DNA of 32,996 nucleotides, from positions 1-32,996 of the forward strand of contig JAIFNG010000063.1 in the NCBI GenBank assembly GCA_020047815.1, in the 5' to 3' direction. This DNA is from Anaerolinea sp. (lineage in GTDB: Bacteria; Chloroflexota; Anaerolineae; Anaerolineales; Villigracilaceae). The position numbers were made by a program, and so were the translations under genes. The notes beneath the pieces were generated by a model. The model had not been told where the DNA came from. It made no database searches and saw only the letters and a program-made list of their open reading frames with translations. Below are positions 22,720 to 32,751 of this stretch, piece by piece (the first letter of the stretch is position 1; the number at the start of each line of letters is the position of its first letter).

Positions 22720-23053
22720 GCCCGCACCTCAGGCATATTCCGTACTCCCTCTCCAACTCGATCTCTTGTCCTTCCCGCGTTTCCAATTTCCGTTTCTTTT
22801 TCCCCTTCTTCAGCAACTCTCCGCCGCACTCCGGACAGACTGCTTCTTTTTCTCCCGCCTCCCATTCCGCGCTCCCACTCTTCATCGCCGTGTCTGCGAT
22901 CATGCGTGCTCGCATCACCGACAGCCGCTTATCTATTTCTTCTTCGATTTCCCGCATTGTTGCCTTCGGATGTTTTTCCCGCCATGCGCTTGTCCCTGCT
23001 ATCACTTCCTCACTAAGTTTTTCCCATTCCTCTTCTGCTTTGCCCTTTTTCAT
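22697..23053 (-). CDS. ISKra4-like transposase, N-terminal frame (orfA)
   Basis: 118 aa, charged and helical at first (MKKGKAEEEWEKLSEEV), then a zinc ribbon with CPECGG and CLRCGHG about 45 residues apart, which likely binds the element ends. AAGGAGG (complement of 23060-23066) lies 6 bases before the ATG. The frame ends in PPR and TGA just where the orfB frame takes over, so orfA alone lacks all catalytic residues. Confidence 0.82.
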   Translation of the reverse strand: MKKGKAEEEWEKLSEEVIAGTSAWREKHPKATMREIEEEIDKRLSVMRARMIADTAMKSGSAEWEAGEKEAVCPECGGELLKKGKKKRKLETREGQEIELEREYGICLRCGHGIFPPR

Positions 23054-23095
23054 CCGCTGCCTCCTTCTTCCTTTTCCCCCATCTTACTCCTATTT

Positions 23096-23117
23096 CCCGA
23101 AACTTTAGACCACACCC
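23096..23117 (-). repeat. IS right terminal inverted repeat
   Basis: 22 bp, the perfect complement of the left repeat at 21508-21529. Confidence 0.92.
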
Positions 23118-23126
23118 GGGGTGATT
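23118..23126 (+). repeat. Right 9-bp target duplication of the IS element
   Basis: GGGGTGATT, identical to 21499-21507. Confidence 0.9.
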
Positions 23127-23205
23127 TTTCTTAACAGTTATGTTAGCAAAATGAATCTTTTAATTTGTCCCGCGTTCTTTATCACTTCGTGGTAAAAGTG
23201 GGGAT

Positions 23206-24849
23206 ATGAAGATTTTCCAGCAACGTGATCTCCTTTGGATTCCGCCTCTCGCCCTCGGTCTTGGGGCGATTTTATCGTCCCTGCAGCCGGGCAGCTGGCT
23301 GATCGGCTGGTTTGGCTTTTCCTTCCTCTTTTTTCTTTCCTTTTTATTCCTTACACTTTCCACAAAATGGGCTGTGGGCAATTTGAATGTCGAAAAAGGA
23401 TTTGTTGGGTTACCCAGCCCCTCGAAAGCTCTGGCGTGGATGGTTGCGCTTGCATTTGTTTTGCGATTTGCCGGCGGGGTGGCAACGTACCTCATCCTAC
23501 CCATCCACGGATTTGATGACGAAGATGACAGGGCGGGTTTTGTCTACAAGGATGCGCACCGCCGTGATGAACAGGCGTGGGAGTTGGCTGCCTCGGACCG
23601 CAGCATTATCGGCGGGTTCAATCAAAGCTATGCCTACGATCAATATGGCGGATTGTTAACAATGAGCGCTTTCGTATATCGGTCCCTTTCACCCGATGCC
23701 CACCGCCCGTTGATGCTGGTCTTGATCTCTGCGTTCATGGCGGCATTGGGATTGCCGTTTTTGTGGAAGGCGGCGAGTCAGCAGTGGGGAATGAAAATTA
23801 GTATTGCTTCGGGCTGGGTATATACCTTATACCCCGAGAGTATTCTATTGGGCGGTTCTGCCATGCGCGAGCCGTATTTGATGGCATTCAGCGCCTTCGC
23901 TTTGTGGGGTTTTGTGAGTTGGGGTGGTTTTGATACACTCCCGCAAATATCTTCGGGATTGACCAGCCACCGCCGTTCCATTTTCTGGTTTGCGCTTGGG
24001 ATCGCGGGAATGTTGTTGGTCTCGCCAGTGGTTGCGTTGGTGACGCTGGTCATCTTTGCCGGGTGGTTATACTTCGGCAGTGAAGGTGGACGCATTTCAT
24101 GGTGGATGGCTGTGGGCATCTTGGTTGTCTTTGCTGCCGGTTTGTTCATCCTTTCTGCTGCATTGGACCGGCAGGGAAATTTGGGCGGCGGGTCTCCGAT
24201 CGGGGTGATCAATAATTTTGTGCGCGAAGCGGTCAAGTGGGATGTGTATCAACTGGAACGTGGTTCAGGTTGGGTGCAAAAACTATTCGATCAAATGCCT
24301 GGCTGGCTTCGTTTGCCGTTCGTGATGGTGTATGGAGTTTTACAACCTGTTTTGCCGGCGGCACTTGTGGAGCCAACGACCTGGATCTGGAGGATCATTG
24401 CCATTTTGCGAGCATCCGGCTGGTATGCGATGCTGCCAGTTTTGATCATGTCGTTTATGGCTGCTTCCACTGAGCGGACAGAAAAAAAGCGCAGGGTTTT
24501 TCTCTGGATAAGTTTTGCGATTTGGAGCTGGATCCTGTTCACTGCCCTGCGCGGCGGCGGCGATCAGTGGGATAATCCGCGCTATCGTACGATCCTGTTT
24601 TTGTGGCAGGCAATTCTGGCGGGGTTTGTGTGGATTTGGTGGCGTGAGACGCGGACTACATGGCCGCTGCGCATTATCTTGATGGAGGTTGTCCTCCTTT
24701 TATTCTTTGGACAATGGTATGCCAACCGTTATTATCACTTTGGAGGACAGCTGCCTTTTGGGCAAATGGTGGGGTTTATTCTTGGATCATGGGTATTGAT
24801 CTTGTGCGGGGGATGGTGGCTTGACCGGAAAAAACCGCATCTGTCTTAG
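23206..24849 (+). CDS. GT-C-type polytopic membrane protein (probable glycosyltransferase)
   Basis: A 547-aa protein with roughly ten or more membrane helices. Between the third and fourth helices is a large acidic loop, HGFDDEDDRAGFVYKDAHRRDEQAWELA, with FNQSYAYDQYGG further on. This is the place and type of the acidic motif of GT-C glycosyltransferases (GT39/PMT-like), which use polyprenyl-phosphate sugars outside the membrane. No clear family name can be given. It is the first gene of the glycan locus and starts 88 bases after the IS end. A hairpin (about 23178-23198) lies directly before the GTGGGG ribosome site. 42 bases separate it from the dehydratase gene. Confidence 0.65.
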   Translation: MKIFQQRDLLWIPPLALGLGAILSSLQPGSWLIGWFGFSFLFFLSFLFLTLSTKWAVGNLNVEKGFVGLPSPSKALAWMVALAFVLRFAGGVATYLILPIHGFDDEDDRAGFVYKDAHRRDEQAWELAASDRSIIGGFNQSYAYDQYGGLLTMSAFVYRSLSPDAHRPLMLVLISAFMAALGLPFLWKAASQQWGMKISIASGWVYTLYPESILLGGSAMREPYLMAFSAFALWGFVSWGGFDTLPQISSGLTSHRRSIFWFALGIAGMLLVSPVVALVTLVIFAGWLYFGSEGGRISWWMAVGILVVFAAGLFILSAALDRQGNLGGGSPIGVINNFVREAVKWDVYQLERGSGWVQKLFDQMPGWLRLPFVMVYGVLQPVLPAALVEPTTWIWRIIAILRASGWYAMLPVLIMSFMAASTERTEKKRRVFLWISFAIWSWILFTALRGGGDQWDNPRYRTILFLWQAILAGFVWIWWRETRTTWPLRIILMEVVLLLFFGQWYANRYYHFGGQLPFGQMVGFILGSWVLILCGGWWLDRKKPHLS

Positions 24850-25854
<1,005 letters not shown>

Positions 25855-25871
25855 ACTTTCACCATTAAGCT

Positions 25872-27710
25872 ATGAATGGTTTTTCGACTACCCAACGGCG
25901 GAATTTTCCAGCGTGGACAGCGGATGCTGTGGCTTTCATTGGACTGGTGATTTTTTTTGTTCAAGCCATGGTTTTTGCCCATACAACAGTCTCGAATCTC
26001 GATGAGGGGGGATACCTGTTGAAGGGTTTCCTGTTTGCGAGTGGAGACTACCGTCCTTTTGAACCGGGTATTTCAACCAATAAAGCTCCTCTCGCCTTTT
26101 TAATTCCGGGATACGTTCAACTTTTGTTTGGAGCGGGCCTGCGCACGGGACGTTACCTGGCAGTCTTTTTTGGCATGATGACTGTGCTGGGTACATGGGT
26201 TGCCGCTCGCCGCCTGGGTGGAAAATGGCTGGCAGTTGGAGCAGTTTGGGTATTTGCGTTTAGTCCCACCATCATCAAGTTTTATAGCGGCGGTGCTACT
26301 CAAAGCACCATTGCATGTTTGTTGGCCTGGTCGCTTGCCCTTGCCCTGGGCGAGAAACGCCCGCTCTGGCAGTTAATTTTAAGTGGTATTTTTGCAGGAA
26401 TGACAATGTTAGTGCGTCAGAATATGCTGCCCTTCTTACCGCTTTTAGCCGTGTACGCCTTTTGGCAGCATGGATGGAAATCTTTTGGGTTGTTGATCTC
26501 TGGAACTGTGGTGGTTGGGGTGGTTCATGCCTTGTATTGGCCTGAAATCCTTCAATTATGGTACTGGGTGCCATTTATCCAAATGCCTGCAGAGGTATTA
26601 TATTCAGGGGGAGGCAGTACGATATGGAAACCAGAAATCAACCTGGATTCTCGACTGCTTTCCATCTCTCAGGCGGTTCGTTTACATTTTATCGCTCTGG
26701 TTGGAAGTATTACTTCCTTGTTGCTTTGGCCAAAACTGAACAATTGGAAATCCCGCGCTGATTTTCGCGCGAGTTTGTTCCTGCTCTTCCTGTTCTGGGG
26801 CTTGCTTTACATGCATGCGATGGCGGCCATCGGCAAGGACTATTGTGTTTTTTGTTTTACGCCCTATATTGCGTTTTTCAATGTTGCTGGAATTTTGCTG
26901 CTGGTTGTTTCAATAAGGTCCTGGAACTGGCGTCCGTCTCTGGCGGTGCAAATAATATTGATCGCTGTGTTCCTGGTTATTTTTACCGGGATGGGCTTTT
27001 CCGCTTTTGAGGACATTGGAATTCCCCTGCTGGTTCTCCCGGCACCGCGCATTCGGAATTTGGAAATTCTCCCTGGATTTGTGACCTGGTGGGAGATATT
27101 ATCCAACAAGTTTCATATGAGCCGAAATGTCGCAATGAAATACGCATCAACGGTTTTTGGCTTTTCAGCAGGCGCATTGATCACCCTGGTCATTTACATG
27201 ATATGGCGCCGTTTGCGCCAAGTATCAGGAGCAAAGTTCGGCGCCTTTTTTGCCGCAAGTGTGCTTGTGCTGCAGTTGGTCATCTCTCCAGTTTTACATG
27301 GGAGTTTCGCTGCGAGGGATTGCTCATCAGATGTGATCTTGGCAAATGAACAGATCGGACGCCATTTACAGGGTATCATTCCCCGGGACAACCTGGTCTA
27401 TTGGGCGGGCGGGCTTTCGGCAGCTCCATTCCTTTACCTGCCTGATGTGAATATTTTTCCGCCGCAGATCAATAATGGCTATTCTTTTCTTAGCAACGGA
27501 GATAGGGCAGAATTGGTTAAGTTTGGCTATTGGAATGAAGAAATGGATGCTGAATGGAAGGCAGCCGCCGACTTCTTTATTGTTGAAGATCAGCGCTACA
27601 ATGTCTGGAAGGATTTTTTTAGCCCAGATCAATTTGATGAGTTTCCGCGTTCCCCTGTGGGAACGTCTTGTTTGGAAGGATCCACTTTGCGTATTTTCCG
27701 TAGGAAATAA
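25872..27710 (+). CDS. GT-C/GT39-type membrane glycosyltransferase
   Basis: A 612-aa protein with about 12 membrane helices of the ArnT/PMT-like (GT39) kind. The first extracytoplasmic loop after helix 1 holds the expected acidic motif (SNLDEGGYLLKGF) and GISTNKAPLAFLIPGYVQ, as in other GT39-like enzymes. A soluble C-terminal part begins about residue 480. It should transfer a sugar from a polyprenyl-phosphate donor to a glycan or protein outside the membrane. It starts 17 bases after the gmd stop without a clear ribosome site, and its stop abuts the ATG of the DPM1-like GT2 gene, the likely donor-forming enzyme. Confidence 0.78.
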   Translation: MNGFSTTQRRNFPAWTADAVAFIGLVIFFVQAMVFAHTTVSNLDEGGYLLKGFLFASGDYRPFEPGISTNKAPLAFLIPGYVQLLFGAGLRTGRYLAVFFGMMTVLGTWVAARRLGGKWLAVGAVWVFAFSPTIIKFYSGGATQSTIACLLAWSLALALGEKRPLWQLILSGIFAGMTMLVRQNMLPFLPLLAVYAFWQHGWKSFGLLISGTVVVGVVHALYWPEILQLWYWVPFIQMPAEVLYSGGGSTIWKPEINLDSRLLSISQAVRLHFIALVGSITSLLLWPKLNNWKSRADFRASLFLLFLFWGLLYMHAMAAIGKDYCVFCFTPYIAFFNVAGILLLVVSIRSWNWRPSLAVQIILIAVFLVIFTGMGFSAFEDIGIPLLVLPAPRIRNLEILPGFVTWWEILSNKFHMSRNVAMKYASTVFGFSAGALITLVIYMIWRRLRQVSGAKFGAFFAASVLVLQLVISPVLHGSFAARDCSSDVILANEQIGRHLQGIIPRDNLVYWAGGLSAAPFLYLPDVNIFPPQINNGYSFLSNGDRAELVKFGYWNEEMDAEWKAAADFFIVEDQRYNVWKDFFSPDQFDEFPRSPVGTSCLEGSTLRIFRRK

Positions 27711-28634
27711 ATGAACCTATCACTCATAACCCCAGTTTATAACGAGCAGGACAATCTCCCGTTTTTGTTTGAATCCATCTACAACGTCATGAACTCCCTC
27801 GACCAATCATGGGAGGTGATCCTGGTGGATGACGGCAGCCGCGATAACAGTTTGTCCGTGCTAAAAGAGTACGCGCAGAAAGACCCCCTGCATATTCGGG
27901 TGATTTCCTTCCGCAGAAATTTTGGACAAACTGCCGCCATTGCTGCCGGATTGGACTATGCCCAGGGAGAGACCATCGTTTTGCTCGATGCCGACATGCA
28001 AAACGACCCGGCTGACATTCCCATGATGCTCGCCAAACTTGACGAAGGCTATGATCTGGTCAGCGGCTGGCGTAAAAGCCGCAAGGATAATGCGGTCACC
28101 CGCAATTTTCCTTCGATGCTCGCCAACCGGCTCATCTCGCGTGTGACCGGTGTGCATCTGCATGATTATGGCTGTACGCTCAAAGCCTATCGCCGGGATG
28201 TGCTCGAGGGATTCCGTTTGTACGGCGAAATGCACCGTTTTATTCCGGTCTATGCCAGTTCTGTTGGCGCTAAAATTACCGAGGTGCAGGTTAATCATCA
28301 CCCCCGAAAATTCGGTAAAACCAAATATGGATTGGAACGAACTGCCAAAGTTGTGCTTGACCTGTTTACGGTGAAGTTCCTTGTGGCTTTTTCTTCAAAG
28401 CCGATCTACCTGTTTGGCGGAACAGGCGGATTCCTGATGATCATTGGCGCGGCAATCATGATCTACCTGCTTGTACGACGTCTTTATTTTCTGGTCAGTG
28501 TTACCGGTTCGCCACTTTTCCAGGTCAGCGCCATGTTGTTCACACTTGGTTTTCAATCCATGTTGATGGGGTTGATCGCTGAATTGCTTGTGCGTACCTA
28601 TCATGAATCCCAGCGCAAACCAACTTACTCGTGA
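27711..28634 (+). CDS. DPM1/ArnC-like GT2 glycosyltransferase (polyprenyl-phosphate sugar synthase)
   Basis: A 307-aa enzyme. The GT2 domain begins MNLSLITPVYNEQDNLPFL and contains ILVDDGSRDNSL and the metal-binding LLDADMQNDPADIP. The family segments SGWRKSRKDNAVTRNFPSM and YGCTLKAYRRDV follow. Two C-terminal helices (about 232-255 and 265-288) anchor it. Such proteins load mannose, glucose or an aminosugar from a nucleotide sugar onto polyprenyl phosphate at the inner face. Its ATG directly follows the stop of the GT39-like gene, and its stop overlaps the GTG of the flippase-like gene by 4 bases. That order matches donor synthesis, translocation and transfer. Confidence 0.9.
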   Translation: MNLSLITPVYNEQDNLPFLFESIYNVMNSLDQSWEVILVDDGSRDNSLSVLKEYAQKDPLHIRVISFRRNFGQTAAIAAGLDYAQGETIVLLDADMQNDPADIPMMLAKLDEGYDLVSGWRKSRKDNAVTRNFPSMLANRLISRVTGVHLHDYGCTLKAYRRDVLEGFRLYGEMHRFIPVYASSVGAKITEVQVNHHPRKFGKTKYGLERTAKVVLDLFTVKFLVAFSSKPIYLFGGTGGFLMIIGAAIMIYLLVRRLYFLVSVTGSPLFQVSAMLFTLGFQSMLMGLIAELLVRTYHESQRKPTYS

Positions 28635-29539
28635 CTAACTGGTTCAGCGAGAACCGCCAAACCATCGTGCGTGTGTTGGGTAGTATTCTGGCGTTGGCTC
28701 TCTTGATCATTTTGCTCGAAGAAGAGGGGGATGGAAAACTTTTCTCTGCGTTGAGGCGTGTTTCCATTGAATATTTCCTGATGGCAATCGTTGCCTTATC
28801 CATCTCGCGTCTGTTTGCTGCGTTACGCTGGCATATATTGCTCCAGTCAGCGGGTGTGGAGATTCCTTTTCTTCGCTCGGTCATGTTGACTTTTACAGGG
28901 AACTTTTCATCAAATTTTTTGCCGACAACCATTGGCGGAGATGTGGTCCGGCTTGGCGGTGCAATGCAGTTGGGGTATGACCAGGCTGTTTGCGTTGCCT
29001 CGCTTGTTGCAGATCGTTTGATCGGTCTGGCGGGCATGAGCGTAGCGCTCCCTTTGGGTCTGGTCCCTGTGTTTTCGCTTGGTAATGGAGCATCACAATC
29101 GATCGCATTTTCTGCCCTGGTTAAAAAAGGTGTGGATTTTTCAAAACGTGCTTTTTTGTCATTTTCCATTTGGCTGAAGAAACCGCTCGCATTGGGCGGG
29201 TCGCTGCTTGCTGCCTTTGGCAATATGGCATTTATATATCTGGCGATCCATCTTCTTCTTTTTGGTATTGATCATCATGTTTCCTACTGGCTGGTTGCCG
29301 GCTTATATACCCTGACCTACTTCGTGACGCTTTTTCCCGTGTCCATAAATGGTTTGGGCGTGCAGGAACTATCCATGACATTCCTGCTGGTCCAATTGGG
29401 CGGGCTAAGCCCCTCAGAAAGTGCAACCGTTGCCCTGCTTACCCGTGTGTTGTTTATCATCACGAGTCTGCCCGGGGCGTTCTTTTTACCCTCCATCCTT
29501 GCCGCAATGAATAATAAACCGCCGGCGTTGAATGATTAA
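28631..29539 (+). CDS. LPG-synthase-type transmembrane protein (flippase-like domain), second copy
   Basis: A 302-aa membrane protein with about eight helices. Family signatures are SRLFAALRWHILLQSAGV, NFSSNFLPTTIGGDVVRLGGAMQLG and FPVSINGLGVQELSMTFLL. The GTG start overlaps the preceding stop (GTGA), so it is coupled to the DPM1-like gene. By context it may flip the polyprenyl-phosphate sugar or a related lipid, but this is inference; members of the family have no single known function. It is more distant from, but the same fold as, the protein at 17606. Confidence 0.85.
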   Translation: MTNWFSENRQTIVRVLGSILALALLIILLEEEGDGKLFSALRRVSIEYFLMAIVALSISRLFAALRWHILLQSAGVEIPFLRSVMLTFTGNFSSNFLPTTIGGDVVRLGGAMQLGYDQAVCVASLVADRLIGLAGMSVALPLGLVPVFSLGNGASQSIAFSALVKKGVDFSKRAFLSFSIWLKKPLALGGSLLAAFGNMAFIYLAIHLLLFGIDHHVSYWLVAGLYTLTYFVTLFPVSINGLGVQELSMTFLLVQLGGLSPSESATVALLTRVLFIITSLPGAFFLPSILAAMNNKPPALND

Positions 29540-29559
29540 GGCTGGCGTGTAAAGATGAA

Positions 29560-31542
29560 ATGAAAAATATGAACCGCATATCCACCCGATATTTCTGGCA
29601 AACTTTTTTTTGGGCTGGTATTCTAACCAGCGTGCTGGCGATTTATCAGACTGCACAACAGTTTTCTGATCTGGGAATTGCCCTCTGGCATTCCAGGTGG
29701 ATTGTCCTGCCGGGTTTGCTGGCGTTGAATATTGCGATGGGTTTGTTGGGAGTTGGCTTCCTGTCTCGTGAGAGCGGGGGGCGCTGGATCGAAAAAATCG
29801 AACAACCCCCCGAAAATAACCATTTTCAGTGGCTCGGTATTGTCCTTGTTCTGTTCGGTTTCTTTTTTATATGGGCGGTGCGGCTGTTTTTTTTCGGCGG
29901 TATCCTCCCACAAACGGCCCCCATTTTTTTTGTCTTTCTTTGGGCCAGTCTGCTTCAGGTTCTGGGCTTAAGATTAATGACGGGGCGCAAATGGTACATC
30001 CTGTTTATTCTGGTCGTTCTTGCGCAGGGTGTGGTTTATCAAATTTATGGGCACCTGACCAGCGTGACAGAGTACCCATTCTCGATCGGATATTCTGAGG
30101 CGGGACGTCATTATTATGCTTCCCTGTTTTACGCGAAGTCTTTATATAATATGCAGCTTCCGCTTCCATTTCTACACCCAACCCGTTATTTTTTAATGTC
30201 AATTCCCTTCGTGTTGGAAGGACTGCCTCTGTGGTTCCATCGCTTGTGGCAGGCATTGTTGTGGATCGGACTTACCGCTGCTTCCTCCACTTTGCTGGCG
30301 CGGCGCCTGGCTTTGAAGGGTTGGGCGCAAATCCTTTTTGCGGCATGGGCATTCCTGTATTTTTTTCAGGGGGCAGTGTATTATCACCTTCAAGTTTGTG
30401 CCCTTATTATTTTTGCAGGCGTTTCAGTACGAAATCTCCGTTTGTCCACCCTGTTTGTGATCATCGCTTCAGCCTGGGCGGGGGTGAGTCGTGTGAATTG
30501 GTTCCCTGTTCCCGCCATGCTGGCCATTGCAATATATTTACTTGAAACTCCGCTTGGACAAAAAGGCTGGCGTTACTGGTTGATGCCGTTTGTCTGGGCT
30601 GGTTCCGGACTTGCTTCCGCGGTGATCTCCCAGTTTGTGTATATTAGCATTTCGGGCAATGCAGATATCCGCACATTTGGTTCCAGTTTTACATCAGACT
30701 TGCTTTGGAATCGCCTGCTCCCCAACGAAACATTCCCGATGGGCATCCTGCCGGGTATCCTGCTTGTTGCCGGGCCACTATTCATAGCCATTGTTCAAAT
30801 GGCGCGCGGAAATATCTCCCGTCTGCATCCTTTGCGCTGGATTTCGCTTGCCGCCATGCTGGTTGTGTTGTTTTTTGGGGGATTAATTGTCAGTGTCAAA
30901 ATTGGCGGCGGCGCAGACCTACACAATATGGATGCGTTTCTTGTTTTGCTTGTGCTTGTTGCCGCTTCCTTCTTCGCGGGGCGAGTTGCGGGTGAAGATG
31001 AACCTGATCCAGTTTGGGGGCAAATCCATATGGCGGTGCTCATGGCGGCTTTGCTGGTGCCGATCATCTTTGCCCTGCCGCAGATCGGCTTCTTTCCCCG
31101 CTATGATCATGTTGCCGTTGAAAAAGATGTTCAAAAGTTGCAGGAGGCGGTTTCTGATGTCGCTGCAGGTGGGGGAGGTGAAATCCTGTTTGTGACGGAA
31201 CGTCAATTATTAACTTTTGGAATATTAAAGAATACATCTCTTGTTCCTGAATATGAGCAAAGCGAATTGATGGAAATGGCAATGTCTGGAAATCGTGATT
31301 ATTTGGAAAGGTACTACGCAGACCTTCGGAATCATCGCTTTGCCATCATTGTTGCCGAGAAACAAAAATTCACGCAACAGAAAAAAAACGCCTTTATTGA
31401 GGAAAATAATGCATGGGTACGGTACGTGGGTGGGCCGCTTTTATGCGCCTATAAACCGATCGAGTCTCTTTCCTCAACCAACATTCAAATCTTTGTGCCT
31501 CGCCCGGCTCAGCCAGGATGCAGAGATCCATTTTCGGAATGA
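29560..31542 (+). CDS. Large polytopic membrane protein, probable GT-C-type
   Basis: A 660-aa protein with about 13 membrane helices and a soluble C-terminal part (from about 510). An early loop carries YPFSIGYSEAGRHYYASLFYAKSLYN with an acidic residue where GT-C enzymes keep their catalytic acid. GGGADLHNMDAFLVLL lies in a late loop. The C-terminal region (VEKDVQKLQEAVSDVAAGG, EILFVTERQLL) resembles the soluble tails of GT39-like proteins. I cannot name the family with confidence. Two nearby ATGs (29560, 29569) are possible and neither has a good ribosome site. It sits inside the glycan locus, 20 bases after the flippase-like gene and 9 before the GT4 gene. Confidence 0.6.
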   Translation: MKNMNRISTRYFWQTFFWAGILTSVLAIYQTAQQFSDLGIALWHSRWIVLPGLLALNIAMGLLGVGFLSRESGGRWIEKIEQPPENNHFQWLGIVLVLFGFFFIWAVRLFFFGGILPQTAPIFFVFLWASLLQVLGLRLMTGRKWYILFILVVLAQGVVYQIYGHLTSVTEYPFSIGYSEAGRHYYASLFYAKSLYNMQLPLPFLHPTRYFLMSIPFVLEGLPLWFHRLWQALLWIGLTAASSTLLARRLALKGWAQILFAAWAFLYFFQGAVYYHLQVCALIIFAGVSVRNLRLSTLFVIIASAWAGVSRVNWFPVPAMLAIAIYLLETPLGQKGWRYWLMPFVWAGSGLASAVISQFVYISISGNADIRTFGSSFTSDLLWNRLLPNETFPMGILPGILLVAGPLFIAIVQMARGNISRLHPLRWISLAAMLVVLFFGGLIVSVKIGGGADLHNMDAFLVLLVLVAASFFAGRVAGEDEPDPVWGQIHMAVLMAALLVPIIFALPQIGFFPRYDHVAVEKDVQKLQEAVSDVAAGGGGEILFVTERQLLTFGILKNTSLVPEYEQSELMEMAMSGNRDYLERYYADLRNHRFAIIVAEKQKFTQQKKNAFIEENNAWVRYVGGPLLCAYKPIESLSSTNIQIFVPRPAQPGCRDPFSE

Positions 31543-31551
31543 AATGATCGT

Positions 31552-32685
31552 ATGCGCATCCTGACATTGATCCATGAGTTTCCCCCGATCGGCGGCGGCG
31601 GCGGCAGGGCTGCCTATGATATTTGCAAAGGTCTGGTCGCGCGCGGGGATCAAGTCACTGTGCTGACCGCACATATGCAGGGACTGCCTTTTGAAGAATT
31701 CAGGGATGGGATTCGCCTGGTGCGGATCTCCTCTTATCGACGTGAAACGTTCGGTGCCAGTTTTTTAACGATGCTGGCTTTTATCATTTCAGGACTTTGG
31801 ACAGGATACCGCTTAATTCGCCTTGAACGTCCTGATATTCTTCATACACATTTTGCCGTCCCTTCTGGTGCGTTGGCTTGGATATTATCAATCTTGACAG
31901 GGACACCCTACATCCTGACCGCGCATCTGGGCGATGTTCCCGGTGGTGTACCGGAGAAAACAGGGAAATGGTTCCGCTGGATCAAGCCGTTTACGTATCC
32001 CATTTGGAAACATGCAAAAAAGGTGGTTGCCGTTAGTGAGCATACCCGACAACTGGCATTGAGACATTATCCGGTCAATGTCCAGGTTATTCACAATGGC
32101 GCGGATGTGCGCAGCCTGTCTCCATCCAACATTAAATTGAACAAGCCTCCCCGGCTGGTCTTTGCCGGGCGTTTTATGCCGCAGAAAAATCCGTTCGCCA
32201 TCATCCAGATCCTTGCCCAATTAAAAGACCTGGACTGGAAGTGTTCCATGTTGGGCGATGGTCCGTTATTTGAAGACGTGAAACGAGAAATTCAAAAAGC
32301 GGACATGGGTGAACGTTTTGACCTGTCCGGCTGGGTGACCCCTGAAGTTGTACTGAGCCGTTTCTCAGAGAGCGACATCCTATTCATGCCGTCGTTATCC
32401 GAGGGGCTGCCGGTTGTTGGCGTGCAGGCTTTGGCGGCGGGATTGGCAATTGCTGCCAGTGACATCGGTGGTTTTTTAGACCTGGTGGATAATGGGGTCA
32501 ATGGTTATCTAATTGATGTGAGGGATGTCCCCGGTTTTACAAGAGCCCTGCGTGAGATGCTCTCCAGTCCCGAAGTGTTGTTTCGTTTTCGTGAAGCAAG
32601 CGTTAAAAAATCACACCAGTTTGACATTCAAAAAATTGTGGATCAATATCAATCCGTGCTGCGTGAAGTGGTGAAGGTGAATTAA
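31552..32685 (+). CDS. GT4-family glycosyltransferase
   Basis: A 377-aa GT-B fold enzyme. The N-terminal Rossmann half starts MRILTLIHEFPPIGGGGGRAA with a Gly-rich acceptor loop. Middle features are HTHFAVPSGALAW and VSEHTRQLALRHY. The donor-binding half has VIHNGADV, RLVFAGRFMPQKNP, and FMPSLSEGLPVVGVQALAAG. In that last segment the usual EX7E reads E-x7-Q, so the second Glu that contacts the nucleotide-sugar ribose is a Gln. The enzyme would add a sugar from a nucleotide donor to a lipid-linked acceptor in the cytoplasm. It is the last gene of the locus, starting 9 bases after the previous stop. Confidence 0.9.
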   Translation: MRILTLIHEFPPIGGGGGRAAYDICKGLVARGDQVTVLTAHMQGLPFEEFRDGIRLVRISSYRRETFGASFLTMLAFIISGLWTGYRLIRLERPDILHTHFAVPSGALAWILSILTGTPYILTAHLGDVPGGVPEKTGKWFRWIKPFTYPIWKHAKKVVAVSEHTRQLALRHYPVNVQVIHNGADVRSLSPSNIKLNKPPRLVFAGRFMPQKNPFAIIQILAQLKDLDWKCSMLGDGPLFEDVKREIQKADMGERFDLSGWVTPEVVLSRFSESDILFMPSLSEGLPVVGVQALAAGLAIAASDIGGFLDLVDNGVNGYLIDVRDVPGFTRALREMLSSPEVLFRFREASVKKSHQFDIQKIVDQYQSVLREVVKVN

Positions 32686-32751
32686 TATTAATGCGATAAT
32701 CCTTTTTGGCATTTTGACGGCGTGCGGGATGTTCACCGCAGAAAAATTCTT

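Larger units (their letters stand above)
21508..23117 (-). mobile_element. Complete ISKra4-like insertion sequence, 1610 bp
   Basis: The element is bounded by perfect 22-bp terminal inverted repeats (21508-21529 and 23096-23117) that begin GGGTGTGGTCTAAAG. Identical 9-bp target duplications GGGGTGATT flank it. GGG ends and a 9-bp duplication fit the ISKra4 family as I know it. It encodes two transposase frames on the - strand (orfA 118 aa, orfB up to 400 aa). Perfect repeats and duplications indicate recent insertion. Removing the element and one duplication restores AGCTTGGGGTGATTTTTC. It sits between the divergent pilin and glycan-locus genes. Confidence 0.93.

Noticed and set aside
22568..23134. 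Long Ser/Phe/Pro-rich open frames on + opposite the transposase
   Set aside because: Antisense shadow of the transposase genes; low-complexity composition, no ribosome site.
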